Shown here one piece after another: positions 26,819 through 34,775 of a DNA stretch of 34,775 nucleotides. Source of the DNA: an uncultured Planctomycetaceae bacterium (lineage in GTDB: Bacteria > Planctomycetota > Planctomycetia > Planctomycetales > Planctomycetaceae); NCBI GenBank assembly GCA_943787265.1, contig CALSLT010000052.1:1-34775 (forward strand). Reading direction: 5' to 3'. The stretch's first letter is position 1. Every line of letters begins with the position of its first letter. Below the pieces are notes generated by a model. That model was not told the origin of the DNA. It did not search any database and saw nothing but the letters and a program-made list of their open reading frames with translations. The position numbers were made by a program, and so were the translations under genes.

Positions 26819-29346
26819 CGGCCCGGTCACTCCTTCCGAAGAAAAAATTCACGATCTCGTCGCCGACTTCCACCGCCTCGAAGATCGAGGCCAGGCGGTC
26901 TGTCAGCCCGTCGAGACTTCGTCGCGCAACATCCCGAACATGCCGATGCGCTGCAGAGCTATTTCGACGGCGTCGCGGCGGTCGACCAGATGTCCGATCC
27001 GCCGCCGGCCCCCGAGCAGACCTTTCGTCACCGGCAGATACCCAGGCCGTCGCCGACGATCAGACGATGATCGAAGACAGCGCATCCGTCGCCGACAACA
27101 ATGCGGAGATTTCTGCGGACGCTCCGCCGACTCAGTTCGGTCGGTACAAGATTCTGAGCGAACTCGGCCGCGGAGCGATGGGTGCCGTCTATCTCGCGCA
27201 GGACGAACAGCTCGACCGCAAGGTCGCGTTGAAGATTCCGCAGTTTGGTGGAGCTCTCAACAAAGGACTGCTCGAACGCTTCTACCGGGAAGCCCGCGCC
27301 GCTGGAAATCTTCGTCACCCCGGCATCTGCCCGGTCTACGACGTCGGCGAAATCGACGGGCAGCACTTCATCACGATGGCGTTCATCGAAGGTCGCCCGC
27401 TGCGCGACTTCTCGAAGAGTTCCAAACGGCAGGCAGACAAACAGACGGCTCGAGTCATCCGCAAGATCGCGATGGCCATGGCCGAGGCTCACGATCAGAA
27501 CGTGATTCATCGAGACCTCAAGCCTGCCAACATCATGATCGACACCAAGAACGAACCGGTCGTCATGGACTTCGGCCTGGCTCGCCGTGCCGCCGAGAAT
27601 GAGGAAAAACTCACTCACACAGGCACGGTGATCGGCACGCCCGCTTACATGTCTCCCGAACAGGTTGACGGTGACAACGAAAACGTTGGCCCGCCAGCAG
27701 ACATCTACAGCCTGGGTGTCGTCTTCTACGAACTGCTGACCGGCGAGTTGCCGTTTCAGGGTAACCTGATGTCGATTCTCAAGCAGATATCGATGAAGCA
27801 GCCCAGACCGCCCGTAGAACTGCACTCAGACACGGATCCGTTTCTACAGGACCTGTGCCTCAAGATGCTGGAGAAGGAAGCTAAAGACCGTCCGGAGTCG
27901 ATGCACGAAGTGGCAAAGGCGTTGTCCGAGTGGTTGCAGGGCCTGCACGCTCCGACCGACGAAAGCGGCATGCTGGAAACGTCTCGTGTTCCTGGCCAGT
28001 CGAAAAAGAAAAAGTCCGACGCCGTCGAAGCCACAGATGCCATGACCACGCCGGGCGAACCTCGCGCCGAACCGCAGCCCGAAGAATTTCCAGCAATCGA
28101 GGAATTTCCGGCCGTCGTCGATAGTGAAATGTCCGCGACAACTGTGACGCCCAGCCGGTCCACTGCTTCTGCTGACAAACCGCCAGGCAAGAACAAAAAG
28201 TTACTCACCTTCGGTGCTCTTGGAGGAGCGGCGGTACTTCTCGCCGGGATCAGCTTCTTCATCAACCTCGGCGGCAAGTACGACGTAAAGATCACCGTCG
28301 AGGATCCGGCGATTTCACTGAAAGTCGACGGCGACGACGTGCTCATTGACGGAGCTGGCTCTCAGATTCGCCTGTCTGCTGGAACTCATACGCTGAGTAT
28401 CGAACGCGACGGACTCAAAGCGGAGTTGAAAGAGTTCACGGTGACGAAGGACGGCAAAAACCTCGTCCATGTCGCCGTGGTCGACGGACAACTGGCGGTT
28501 GTTGATGAGGCAATCACTGAAGATATTGTTGACGACAAGGCAAAGGCTGCCCCAGTCTCCCCAAGCCGGTTAGCCGACGCCCAACCTGGAAAGAACAACG
28601 CGCTGTTGTTCTCCAAGAGAAGTCGCGTTCGTTTTCCGACGCTAAACATCCCACCTGATGTTAACGCCCTCTGCATCGAGGCCTTTGTCACGGATACGGA
28701 TACGGAACGTCCCGAACGCTCGCTCATCGGCGGTGCGCACTATCAGCTCTTCAAGATTGAACGAGTTCAGGGCATCGGATTCATGCTGGAGGGGTCTGGC
28801 TTCCGGGCGAGAGGAAAAGAAGACCCGGCCCCCAACAGGACTGTTCATGTTGCCGGTGTGTGGGAACCGGGAGAAGCTCGACTCTACGTCGATGGTGTCT
28901 GTGTCGACAGGGTCACTTTAAAGAACGATCTACATTATAAGGACGGCGCCGTGGACCTCGGATACTTATTCGAAGGAACCATTGATGAATTCCGAGTTTC
29001 GACTGCCATTCGTTATTTAGACGACTTCACACCGCCCACGTCGACACAGCAGTTTCAGGCCGACGCTGACACGCTGGCCCTCTACCACTTCGACGAAGGC
29101 CAGGGTGACGTCCTGAAAGACTCATCTGGCAACAACCACCACGGCAAGATCATCGGCGCGATGTGGGTGCGTGGTATTCAGGACAATCTCGATTCTGGCA
29201 GCAGCGTAGATGTAAGTTCTGGAACGAATTTCGCATTGGAGCTGAACGGTCAAGACGGCTACGCCGAGATTCCCATCCCTGAATTCGGCTGGGACGGTGG
29301 GGACATTACTGTTGAGGCGACCCTTAGCGGTTTCCGAACTCAATAA
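26802..29346 (+). CDS. Transmembrane Ser/Thr protein kinase with LamG unit 1 (5-prime part of the giant gene)
   Basis: The native start is MNQENDGPVTPSEEKIHDLV at 26802, overlapping the sigma gene. Two breaks follow: near 26896-26911 the reading moves to the frame giving RDFVAQHPEHADALQSYFDG, and at 27026-27028 to the kinase frame. The kinase domain (about 27135-27940) has the Gly loop LGRGAMGAVYLA, VALKIP, HRDLKPANIMID, DFGLARR, GTPAYMSPEQVDG and DIYSLGVVFYELLTG: fully equipped Hanks-type. A Pro/Glu-rich linker leads to one membrane segment (LTFGALGGAAVLLAGISFFI, about 28205-28265), a PEGA-like beta domain (SAGTHTLSIERDGL), and LamG unit 1 ending in YHFDEGQGDVLKDSSGN. The frame stops at 29346 after TLSGFRTQ, in the middle of LamG unit 2. 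The uninterrupted frame begins at 26815. Cytoplasmic kinase and exported sensor half is the inferred topology. Confidence 0.87.
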
Positions 29347-30206
29347 CAACGACAACGTGGTGTCTCTATACGCGGGAGGACATTATGTTGACATTGGCCG
29401 TTCGAAAGCCGGTGGTGGCTGGAAGGGGATCTTATATCACGGCAGATAAACATCGGCGGCGCACCATCTACGGACCAATGGTCAAGCCTGGCGAGCCAAC
29501 ACAATTGGCCTTCGTCATCAATAGCGGAACAGTCAGATTCTTTGTCGATGGTCAGGTCTTCACTGAGTTAGGAATCGACGACACGTATACCAAAGGGGCA
29601 ATCGATGACCTTCTGACGCTCGGCGGCGTATTCAACCGTCATCGGGAACTCGACGGCAATTTCGTCGGGACGATCGACGAACTCCGCATCTCCCGCGTTG
29701 CCCGATTCGACGAGGCGTACACCCCGCAGAACCGACCGCTCGTCGCCGACGAGCACACACTGGCTCTTTATCACTTCGACGAAGGCCAGGGCGACGTTCT
29801 GAAGGACTCATCCGGCAACGATCGTCACGGAAAGATCGTTGGTGCGAAGTGGGTCCGTGGTATTCAGGACAATCTCGATTCTGGCAACAGCGTCGATGTA
29901 AATTCTGGAACGAACTTCGCGTTGAAGTTCACACCCGTTGACAAAAGTCTGACGCCGCAATCTATCATCGTTCCAACGCTCAAAGATACGACGCCTTCTC
30001 TCACAATCGAAACCTGGATCAGCGGGCCACAGAAACGCTGGGAGTACATCGCGCCTCACTCGTATCTTATTTCGTTCAATCAACTGCACAGACTTGGCGG
30101 CGGTGCAAGCGCCACTTATGGCTACATTGCCGGTAAAAATGAGGATGGCAAACAGCACTTGGTCACGATCGACGTGGGAAACCGAGGTTCAGATGCAGGT
30201 TGGTGA
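29336..30206 (+). CDS. Giant kinase gene, segment 2: LamG unit 2 and start of unit 3
   Basis: After an extra base in the GG at 29329-29330, ELNNNDNVVSLYAGGHYVD continues LamG unit 2. A second extra base in GGGG at 29425-29428 moves reading to the frame of 29385-30206 (TADKHRRRTIYGPMVKPGE, TIDELRISRVARFD, YHFDEGQGDVLKDSSGN). LamG unit 3 opens with IIVPTLKDTTPSLTIETWI and is cut at 30206 by a shift in GGG at 30176-30178. An ATG-started reading of this fragment alone begins at 29385, but that ATG lies inside the domain and has no start context, so I do not regard it as an independent gene. Confidence 0.6.
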
Positions 30207-30384
30207 CTCGGTTCACCTTGCTGCAGTCCGCGATGCAACTGAAGAAGAACTGCGACTGTATGTGAATGGAGAACTGGTTGGCCGGCGCCCTGCTGAATTC
30301 CTCAAGACTCACGGAACATTGAGCTTTGGTACGGTGGGTGCTGGATTTTCTCGGGGAGTTCCAGTTCGATGGCTGGATCGCTGA
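30178..30384 (+). CDS. Giant kinase gene, segment 3: middle of LamG unit 3
   Basis: After the 30176-30178 shift the reading continues as ETEVQMQVGDSVHLAAVRD and LRLYVNGELVGRRPAEFLK, the usual LamG pair in which a solvent-exposed strand carrying VNG follows a HLAAV strand. It is lost at GGGG 30353-30356. Too short and without start signals of its own; it is a fragment, not a gene. Confidence 0.5.
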   Translation, partial: ETEVQMQVGDSVHLAAVRDATEEELRLYVNGELVGRRPAEFLKTHGTLSFGTVGAGFSRGVPVRWLDR

Positions 30385-30700
30385 AACTCGCATTTCCAGT
30401 GTCGCCCGCTACGACGCCGATTTCATTCCCACAAAACGATTTGAGCCCGACTCGCACACTCTCGCCCTCTACCACTTCGACGAAGGCCTGGGCGACGTTC
30501 TGAAAGACTCATCCGGCAACGATCACCACGGAAAGATCGTCGGGGCGAAGTGGGTGCGCGTTGGTAGTTCCAGCGTGCCAGAAACCGGTCCAGTTACGGA
30601 CAGCACGGCCGTCCACGCGTACGCACTCCAATTTGACGGAAGTGGAAGCCTTCCGATCGAAGGCCTGGTCGTACAGTCGGATGAAGAGGTCACGGTTTGA
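30357..30700 (+). CDS. Giant kinase gene, segment 4: end of LamG unit 3, start of unit 4
   Basis: Dropping one G at 30353-30356 joins FSR to EFQFDGWIAETRISSVARYD. Unit 3 ends with its YHFDEGLGDVLKDSSGN motif (Leu in place of Gln), and unit 4 opens with HAYALQFDGSGSLPIEGLVV and SDEEVTV. The next break is an extra T in TTT at 30696-30698, which turns VEGYVKFE into a stop. Confidence 0.5.
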
Positions 30701-31559
30701 GGGATACGTCAAGTTCGAGAAAGGCCGCAAAGGACAGTTTACTTATGTTCTCGGGGCGATGTCCCAGGGAGGCAGAGCACCACTGCAAATCGGAGTTTCC
30801 GAACAAATTCGATTTGGGACACAACACTGGTCGCTTGCCGGGAAACAAAAAATCATGACCGACTTCCATCACCACGGCGAATGGGTTCACGTAGCCGCTG
30901 TTCGCAAAGACGGTCAACGTCGATTCTTTCTGAATGGCAAGCGAATTGGCGAATGCGACGTCAAGGAACGCCTGCCACTCAGTAAGTTTGAATTGGGAGG
31001 CGAGCAATTTGTCGGTGCGTTCCGTGAAGTCCGTATTTCGGATGTGGCCCGGTACGATCGGGACTTCACGCCGGCTCGCCGTTTTCGGTCCGATGCGAAT
31101 ACCACCGTCCTGTACCACTTCGACGAAGGCCAGGGCGACGTCCTGAAAGACTCATCCGGCAACGACCATCACGGAAAAATCGTGGGCGCAAAGTGGATGA
31201 ACGTCGGTGAGACGGCAGAAAACGAGGCAACAATCCAGAGTTTTCCTGACAACTACGCTCTCAGCTTTCCCGGTGAGGATATAAACCTTCCAGCTGAAGT
31301 AAGAGTGCCTTCGCTCAAACTTCAGGATAGCGGAGCACTAACGATTGAAGCGTACCTGACGTACCGTACTGCTCCGCCGCATGACGAAGTCCATATCCTT
31401 GGACAAACCCTTCTGGCAAATCTCAACGTTGCAGAACGAAAAACGAGCGGGTACGTGTTTCATGACACTCTCACCGACAACGAAGCGGTTGTTCTAGGCA
31501 AGGCCAGTTCACGTGGCACTGGTTCGAACTGGAGACAGTCCAGCTCTCCTCTTCGTTGA
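30699..31559 (+). CDS. Giant kinase gene, segment 5: LamG unit 4 and start of unit 5
   Basis: The frame gives EGYVKFEKGRKGQFTYVLGA, GEWVHVAAVRKDGQRRFFLN, FREVRISDVARYDRDFTPA and YHFDEGQGDVLKDSSGN, then unit 5 begins with NYALSFPGEDINLPAEVRV and GALTIEAYLTYRT. An extra C in the CC at 31504-31505 ends it; removal restores GKAVHVALVRTGD in the next segment. The readable frame is open from 30561, but its first 46 codons are a shadow of segment 4. Confidence 0.6.
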   Translation, partial: EGYVKFEKGRKGQFTYVLGAMSQGGRAPLQIGVSEQIRFGTQHWSLAGKQKIMTDFHHHGEWVHVAAVRKDGQRRFFLNGKRIGECDVKERLPLSKFELGGEQFVGAFREVRISDVARYDRDFTPARRFRSDANTTVLYHFDEGQGDVLKDSSGNDHHGKIVGAKWMNVGETAENEATIQSFPDNYALSFPGEDINLPAEVRVPSLKLQDSGALTIEAYLTYRTAPPHDEVHILGQTLLANLNVAERKTSGYVFHDTLTDNEAVVLGKASSRGTGSNWRQSSSPLR

Positions 31560-33621
31560 TGGGAGACTCGTCGCGAAATCGAATGGAGACGGAAACCGCC
31601 CTGAGAATTCCAGTACTCCACTGGACTTTCTTATTGGCAGTAAAGGATTCTTCGGACAGATCGACGAAGCCCGAGTCTCGTCCGTCGCCAGATATTCGGA
31701 AGACTTTAAACCAGAGCCGCGTTTCGAAAACGACGCCCAAACGCTTGCCATGTACCACTTCGACGAAGGCCAGGGCGACGTCCTGAAAGACTCATCCGGC
31801 AATAACCACCACGGCAAGATCGTCGGGGCGAAGTGGGTGCGACTCGGTACCGATTCCGGCCCGAGCGACGTGCCAGATTCCGTCGTCAATTCGGCAGAAT
31901 CGCGCTGGCCGCTGGAGCCCTCCCGGCCCGAAGACATCGCCTGGCTACGGGATCTGGGTGCAACAATCATGCTGCGAACAGGGCTCGATCAGGATGTTGA
32001 TCTAACACCCAGCGACAAACTGCCCGGCGGGCAGGCGACGATTGTTGGTGTGAAGTTCGATCCGCATGAACCCCAGAGAGTCACGGATGAAGTCATGCAA
32101 CGGCTGGGGACGCTGACTGACCTCGAGAAGCTGGAGTTGAAGTTCGCTACGAGGGTTACGGCAGCGACCGCGGCTGGTCCGTCCCACCTGGCGTCACTCG
32201 TGCATCTACGGCATCTCGAGTTGGCTCATTTTGTCCGTCAGCCGAATATCGATTTGTCGTTCTTCGCCGCATTGCCGCGACTGGAATACCTGAATATCTC
32301 GTACGGTTCGAAATACCTGCAGGAAGAGGGAGTCGCCCGTTCGAAATCGTTGCGGCAACTGTTTCTCTATGAGGCTCTGCCGGACAACTGGGAACCGTTC
32401 GCTCGCATGCCACGGTTGAGCGAGGTGACGTTGATGGGCCGTGGCCGCAAAGGCGAAGGAGTACCGGAACGTCAGGACGCGGCCCGCGAGTTTGCCGCGC
32501 TCGCCCCCTGGTGCCGAGTCGTGGCGCGAGGTTTTGACGAAGACAAGGCAACGTGGACAATCATCGAACCCACGGTTCCGCATCCGTACTCCCACCGAGC
32601 GCGAAGTCGGGATCGGCCACAAGCCCCTCACCCGCGGTCGCCCCGTTCGACGCGGCACAGGCGAAGGCACATCAGGAAGCCTGGGCGAAGCACCTCGGTT
32701 TGCCGGTCGAGAAGGAAGTCGAACTGCCTGGCGGCGAAAAAAATGGCCTTCATGCTGATTCCCCCCGGCGAATTCATCATGGGATCAACTCCAAAGGACC
32801 AGGCACGGTTCACCGAAGATGCCAGGTTGGCCAATGTGCCATTTGGGAATGGCAACGATCAATGGTCGATTGATCGCATCCCTCATGAAGGTCCAGATCA
32901 TCGGGTGCGCATGACGCGGCCGTTTTACCTTGGCAAGTACGAAGTGTCTCAGGCTCAATGGCAGTCAGTGATGCAAAATAATCCATCGAAGTTCAAGAAC
33001 GAATCAACGCATCCCGTCGAGATGGTCAGTTGGAATGACGTACAGGTATTCCTGACCAAGGTAAACGGCAGCGATTCTGTCGAAACGATGAAGTTGGCAC
33101 TGCCGACAGAAGCGCAGTGGGAACATGCCTGCCGTGCGGGAACAACCGGACCTTATTCCGCGGGCAAGAGTCCGGTTGACCTACGCGAGTACGGTTGGTT
33201 TGACGCCAACTCTGATGGCACGACTCATCCAGTTGGAAAGCTGAATCCAAACGCATTCGGACTCCATGACTTGCACGGCAACGTTTACGAATGGTGCGCC
33301 GATTGGTTTGCAGGAGACTACTACACCAAACCGCCCAGTGACGTCGATCCCTTGGGCCCCTCATCGGGTACGAAACGTGTAGCGCGCGGCGGCAGTTGGG
33401 GCGGACCCGCCGGACGCAGCCGGTCGGCAATTCGAACCAAAGAAGCACCGGACGACCGAAATGACAGTCTTGGCTTCCGCGTGGTCTTGTCACCAACTGA
33501 ATCCGTCTCGCATCCTTCTGCGGGCGAGCCGGGGTGCCAATGCCTCCGATCGCGAGATCGCCGAATGAATTGTGAGTCGCGGTGGAAATGTGACGACGAA
33601 CATCTCAACGGCATCAAGTGA
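31506..33621 (+). CDS. Giant kinase gene, segment 6: LamG unit 5, LRR-like region, SUMF1/FGE-like domain
   Basis: LamG unit 5 finishes with LLFVDGRLVAKSNGDG and YHFDEGQGDVLKDSSGN. Next is an LRR-like region (LTDLEKLELKF, LASLVHLRHLELAHF, LPRLEYLNISYGS, MPRLSEVTLMG). The linker is misframed between about 32580 and 32741: the correct reading SAKSGSATSPSPAVAPFDAA continues to VEKEVELPGGEK, and the frame returns at a seven-A run (32737-32743, one A too many). A SUMF1/formylglycine-enzyme-like domain follows: MLIPPGEFIMGSTPKD, YLGKYEVSQAQWQSVM, LPTEAQWEHACRAGT, GLHDLHGNVYEWCADWF and RVARGGSWGGPAGRSRSA. The two cysteines of true formylglycine-generating enzymes are absent, so a non-catalytic, binding role is likelier. 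The last residues after FRVVLSP are unlike the family. Confidence 0.8.
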
Positions 33622-33650
33622 ATTGCCGGAAGGCCCGTTTAAAGTAACGA

Positions 33651-33755
33651 GCATCTTTTTTGGCAAGTCGGCTCAACTTCCTGGGCTTCCGCGTGGTCCT
33701 TGCGAACAGTCCGAAAGCATCGCCTGCCAGCAACACTGGCTCGACCAACGATTAG
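33651..33755 (+). pseudogene. Vestigial second FGE-like C-terminus
   Basis: In the frame ending at TAG 33753-33755 the sequence reads RLNFLGFRVVLANSPKASPA and so on to STND. LGFRVVL is the hallmark end of SUMF1/FGE-like domains and repeats the DSLGFRVVLSP of the intact domain about 190 bases upstream. Upstream of it the frame has a stop (33643-ish TAA region) and no other FGE motif. It may be the true 3-prime end of the giant gene after a duplication, or what remains of a deleted tandem copy. Confidence 0.55.
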
Positions 33756-33763
33756 AACGTGGG

Positions 33764-33792
33764 GTGTGCCACCGGAAGAACCAGTGGCACAC
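33764..33792 (+). terminator. Perfect 9-bp stem hairpin after the FGE remnant
   Basis: GTGTGCCAC and GTGGCACAC form a perfect stem around an 11-base loop, nine bases after TAG 33755. No T run follows. It may be a terminator or a dispersed REP-like intergenic palindrome; only one copy occurs in this window. Confidence 0.5.
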
Positions 33793-33994
33793 TCCAGAAA
33801 GCGCTAACCGCCGCTTGCCCCGGAACGAGTAAAACGGCCTCACACCGGAACGTCCGCACACGAATCCGGACAATTCTTTTCGCTTCCCACTCGCATCTGT
33901 CACCCAATCCGGCAAAAATTATTGATCGGGTCAGTTTTTCGCGCGATCTGCGCGCCGGAATTTCGCAGAACAGACAGAGGCCAGTGAATCGGGA

Positions 33995-34582
33995 ATGGAA
34001 CTCACGAGCGATCGCCTCGGACAATTGATGGAAGCAGCCCGGTCTGGAGACGACAAGGCTCTGGGAGTGCTGCTGGACGAGTACCGCGATTACCTGCGGC
34101 TGCTCGCTCAGCGCGCGATGGACGGTCGTCTGGCGGGACGGATCGATGCATCCGATGTTGTCCAGCAGACGTACCTCTCCGCTGTGCGACGGTTTTCCGA
34201 ATTCGACGGAGCCTCGGGAGACGAACTGGCGGGCTGGCTGTACCGGATACACGAACGAAATCTGATCGACGCCGCCCGGCATCATCTGGAAGCACAAAAG
34301 CGAGCAGTAGGAAACGAAGCAACAGTCATTGAACAGGAGCCTATCGAAGACGTAGAACTGACCAGCCCCAGCCAGCGATTGATGCACGGCGAAAATGCTG
34401 CCCGACTGGCAAGAGCCATCGGGAAACTGCCGGAAGACCAGGCTCTCGCCGTTCGACTCAGACATCTGGATGGCTGGTCGATCGAAGACATTTGCCAGCA
34501 CTTGGAGAAATCTGACCGGGCCGTCGCCGGACTGCTGCATCGAGGGATGCAGCATCTACGAAAAACATTGTCAGACGATTGA
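33995..34582 (+). CDS. ECF RNA polymerase sigma factor 2, paralogue of sigma factor 1
   Basis: 195 residues. Region 2 has LLDEYRDYLRLLAQRAMDGR, RIDASDVVQQTYLSAVRRF and ELAGWLYRIHERNLIDAA; the LTSPSQRLM box follows; region 4 has IGKLPEDQALAVRLRHLDGW, SIEDICQHLEKSDRAVAGLL and HRGMQHLRKTLSDD. It aligns along its whole length with sigma factor 1, so the two arose by duplication. A kinase start lies 43 bp downstream, without overlap here. The upstream region (33793-33994) should hold its promoter. No convincing Shine-Dalgarno sequence precedes ATG 33995. Confidence 0.93.
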   Translation: MELTSDRLGQLMEAARSGDDKALGVLLDEYRDYLRLLAQRAMDGRLAGRIDASDVVQQTYLSAVRRFSEFDGASGDELAGWLYRIHERNLIDAARHHLEAQKRAVGNEATVIEQEPIEDVELTSPSQRLMHGENAARLARAIGKLPEDQALAVRLRHLDGWSIEDICQHLEKSDRAVAGLLHRGMQHLRKTLSDD

Positions 34583-34625
34583 ATACGGCCAGACGGTTGC
34601 ACACGGCACACAACGAAAGTGATTC

Positions 34626-34775
34626 ATGTCCGCACCATCGGAAGATCGCCACGCCGAAGCCGACGAACAACTCCATGCTTTGATCGCCGAATACCATCGA
34701 CGACTGGACAGCGACAGCTCCGTCGATCGAGACGCGTTTGTCGCAGAACATCCCGACTTCAGCAATCAGTTGAAA
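34626..34775 (+). CDS. Second sigma-associated Ser/Thr kinase, N-terminal 50 codons only
   Basis: The ATG at 34626 opens MSAPSEDRHAEADEQLHALI, continuing IAEYHRRLDSDSSVDRDAFV and AEHPDFSNQLK up to the window edge. This is the short N-terminal box (AEHPDFxxxL) found at the start of planctomycete Ser/Thr kinases encoded after ECF sigma factors; the first kinase of this window has the matching VAQHPEHADALQSYF. The kinase domain itself is outside the window, so the identity is inferred from this box and from gene order. The frame is open to the end. Confidence 0.75.
   Translation, partial: MSAPSEDRHAEADEQLHALIAEYHRRLDSDSSVDRDAFVAEHPDFSNQLK

Larger units (their letters stand above)
29083..31839 (+). 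repeat. Five-copy LamG repeat with a near-identical 87-base core
   Basis: The core encodes YHFDEGQGDVLKDSSGN followed by a HHGKIVGAKWV-type end. Copies begin at 29083, 29769, 30470, 31113 and 31753, so the period is 640 to 701 bases. The cores are nearly identical at DNA level, including synonymous positions, whereas the LamG sequences between them diverge widely. Copies 1 and 2 also share a following block of about 60 bases (29170-29229 and 29856-29915) with only a few differences. Confidence 0.9.
26802..33621 (+). other. Reconstructed giant kinase-LamG(5)-LRR-FGE gene, about 2,270 codons
   Basis: Joining the segments across ten one-base breaks gives one coherent planctomycete receptor-like kinase: N-terminal box, kinase, membrane span, PEGA-like domain, five LamG-like units, LRR-like region, FGE-like domain. 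The reading passes frames 0, 2, 1 (kinase), then 2, 0, 1, 2, 0, 1 across the LamG units, that is six successive apparent one-base insertions, then a deletion and an insertion in the linker. No nonsense substitution is needed to explain any stop. Either the sequence is error-prone here or the gene has recently decayed. Confidence 0.75.

Noticed and set aside
29329..31505. Programmed ribosomal frameshifting as the cause of the LamG breaks
   Set aside because: The sites differ in sequence, lack slippery heptamers and downstream structures I can see, and ten successive events would leave almost no full protein.
29071..31845. CRISPR-like array
   Set aside because: The repeats are 640-701 bases apart and lie in coding frame; they are protein-domain repeats.
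32750..33500. Active formylglycine-generating enzyme
   Set aside because: The paired catalytic cysteines near RGGSW are missing (GGPAGRSRSA instead), and no sulfatase gene is in the window.
33752..34555. Minus-strand open frame of 267 codons
   Set aside because: Antisense to sigma factor 2, whose conserved regions are unmistakable.

Overview
The window looks like a chromosomal segment from a planctomycete (phylum Planctomycetota). This is inferred from gene content: a Tat-type DUF1501 protein, very large secreted cytochrome c/HEAT/glucose-sorbosone-dehydrogenase-like proteins, a sialate-esterase-like SGNH protein, and two ECF sigma factor plus Ser/Thr kinase pairs whose kinase carries LamG, leucine-rich and SUMF1/FGE-like domains. 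No rRNA, tRNA, insertion sequence or CRISPR array was recognised.

Layout. From the left edge to about 25.8 kb every gene I accept is on the minus strand; from about 26.2 kb to the right edge every gene is on the plus strand, with a divergent intergenic region of about 430 bp between. Minus strand, left to right: a truncated ceramidase-like gene (left edge) overlapped by DUF1501; a MmcQ/YjbR-fold protein with a lysine-rich tail; a sorbosone-dehydrogenase/HEAT/cytochrome c/DUF6807 fusion; a VOC (glyoxalase-fold) protein; a 1,439-residue two-CxxCH protein; a signalling block (HD-GYP response regulator, hybrid histidine kinase, YfiR-like protein, TonB-dependent receptor); an alpha/beta hydrolase; a malonate uptake and activation operon (malonyl-CoA synthetase, MadM, MadL); a secreted beta-propeller; and a secreted SGNH esterase. 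Plus strand: ECF sigma factor 1, an overlapping giant Ser/Thr kinase gene with five LamG-like units, LRR-like and FGE-like domains, a vestigial second FGE C-terminus, ECF sigma factor 2, and the first 50 codons of a second kinase.

How the genes work together (inference from families and order). MadL-MadM would import malonate and the AMP-forming ligase would turn it into malonyl-CoA. The TonB receptor, periplasmic YfiR-like protein, hybrid kinase and HD-GYP protein form a plausible envelope-to-c-di-GMP signalling chain. The large cytochrome-type proteins, DUF1501 protein, SGNH esterase and alpha/beta hydrolase fit a periplasmic oxidation and deacylation programme for complex organic matter. 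The two sigma/kinase pairs look like a tandem duplication of one regulatory module.

Caution on quality. At least 14 places show a conserved domain that continues in another reading frame after a one-base change, usually in a short G/C or A/T run. They hit the ceramidase-like gene (2), the DUF6807 fusion (1), the malonyl-CoA synthetase (1) and above all the giant kinase (10). Several other long genes are uninterrupted. I annotate the interrupted genes as reconstructed and give the break positions. Sequence error is my favoured explanation, with gene decay as the alternative for the kinase.
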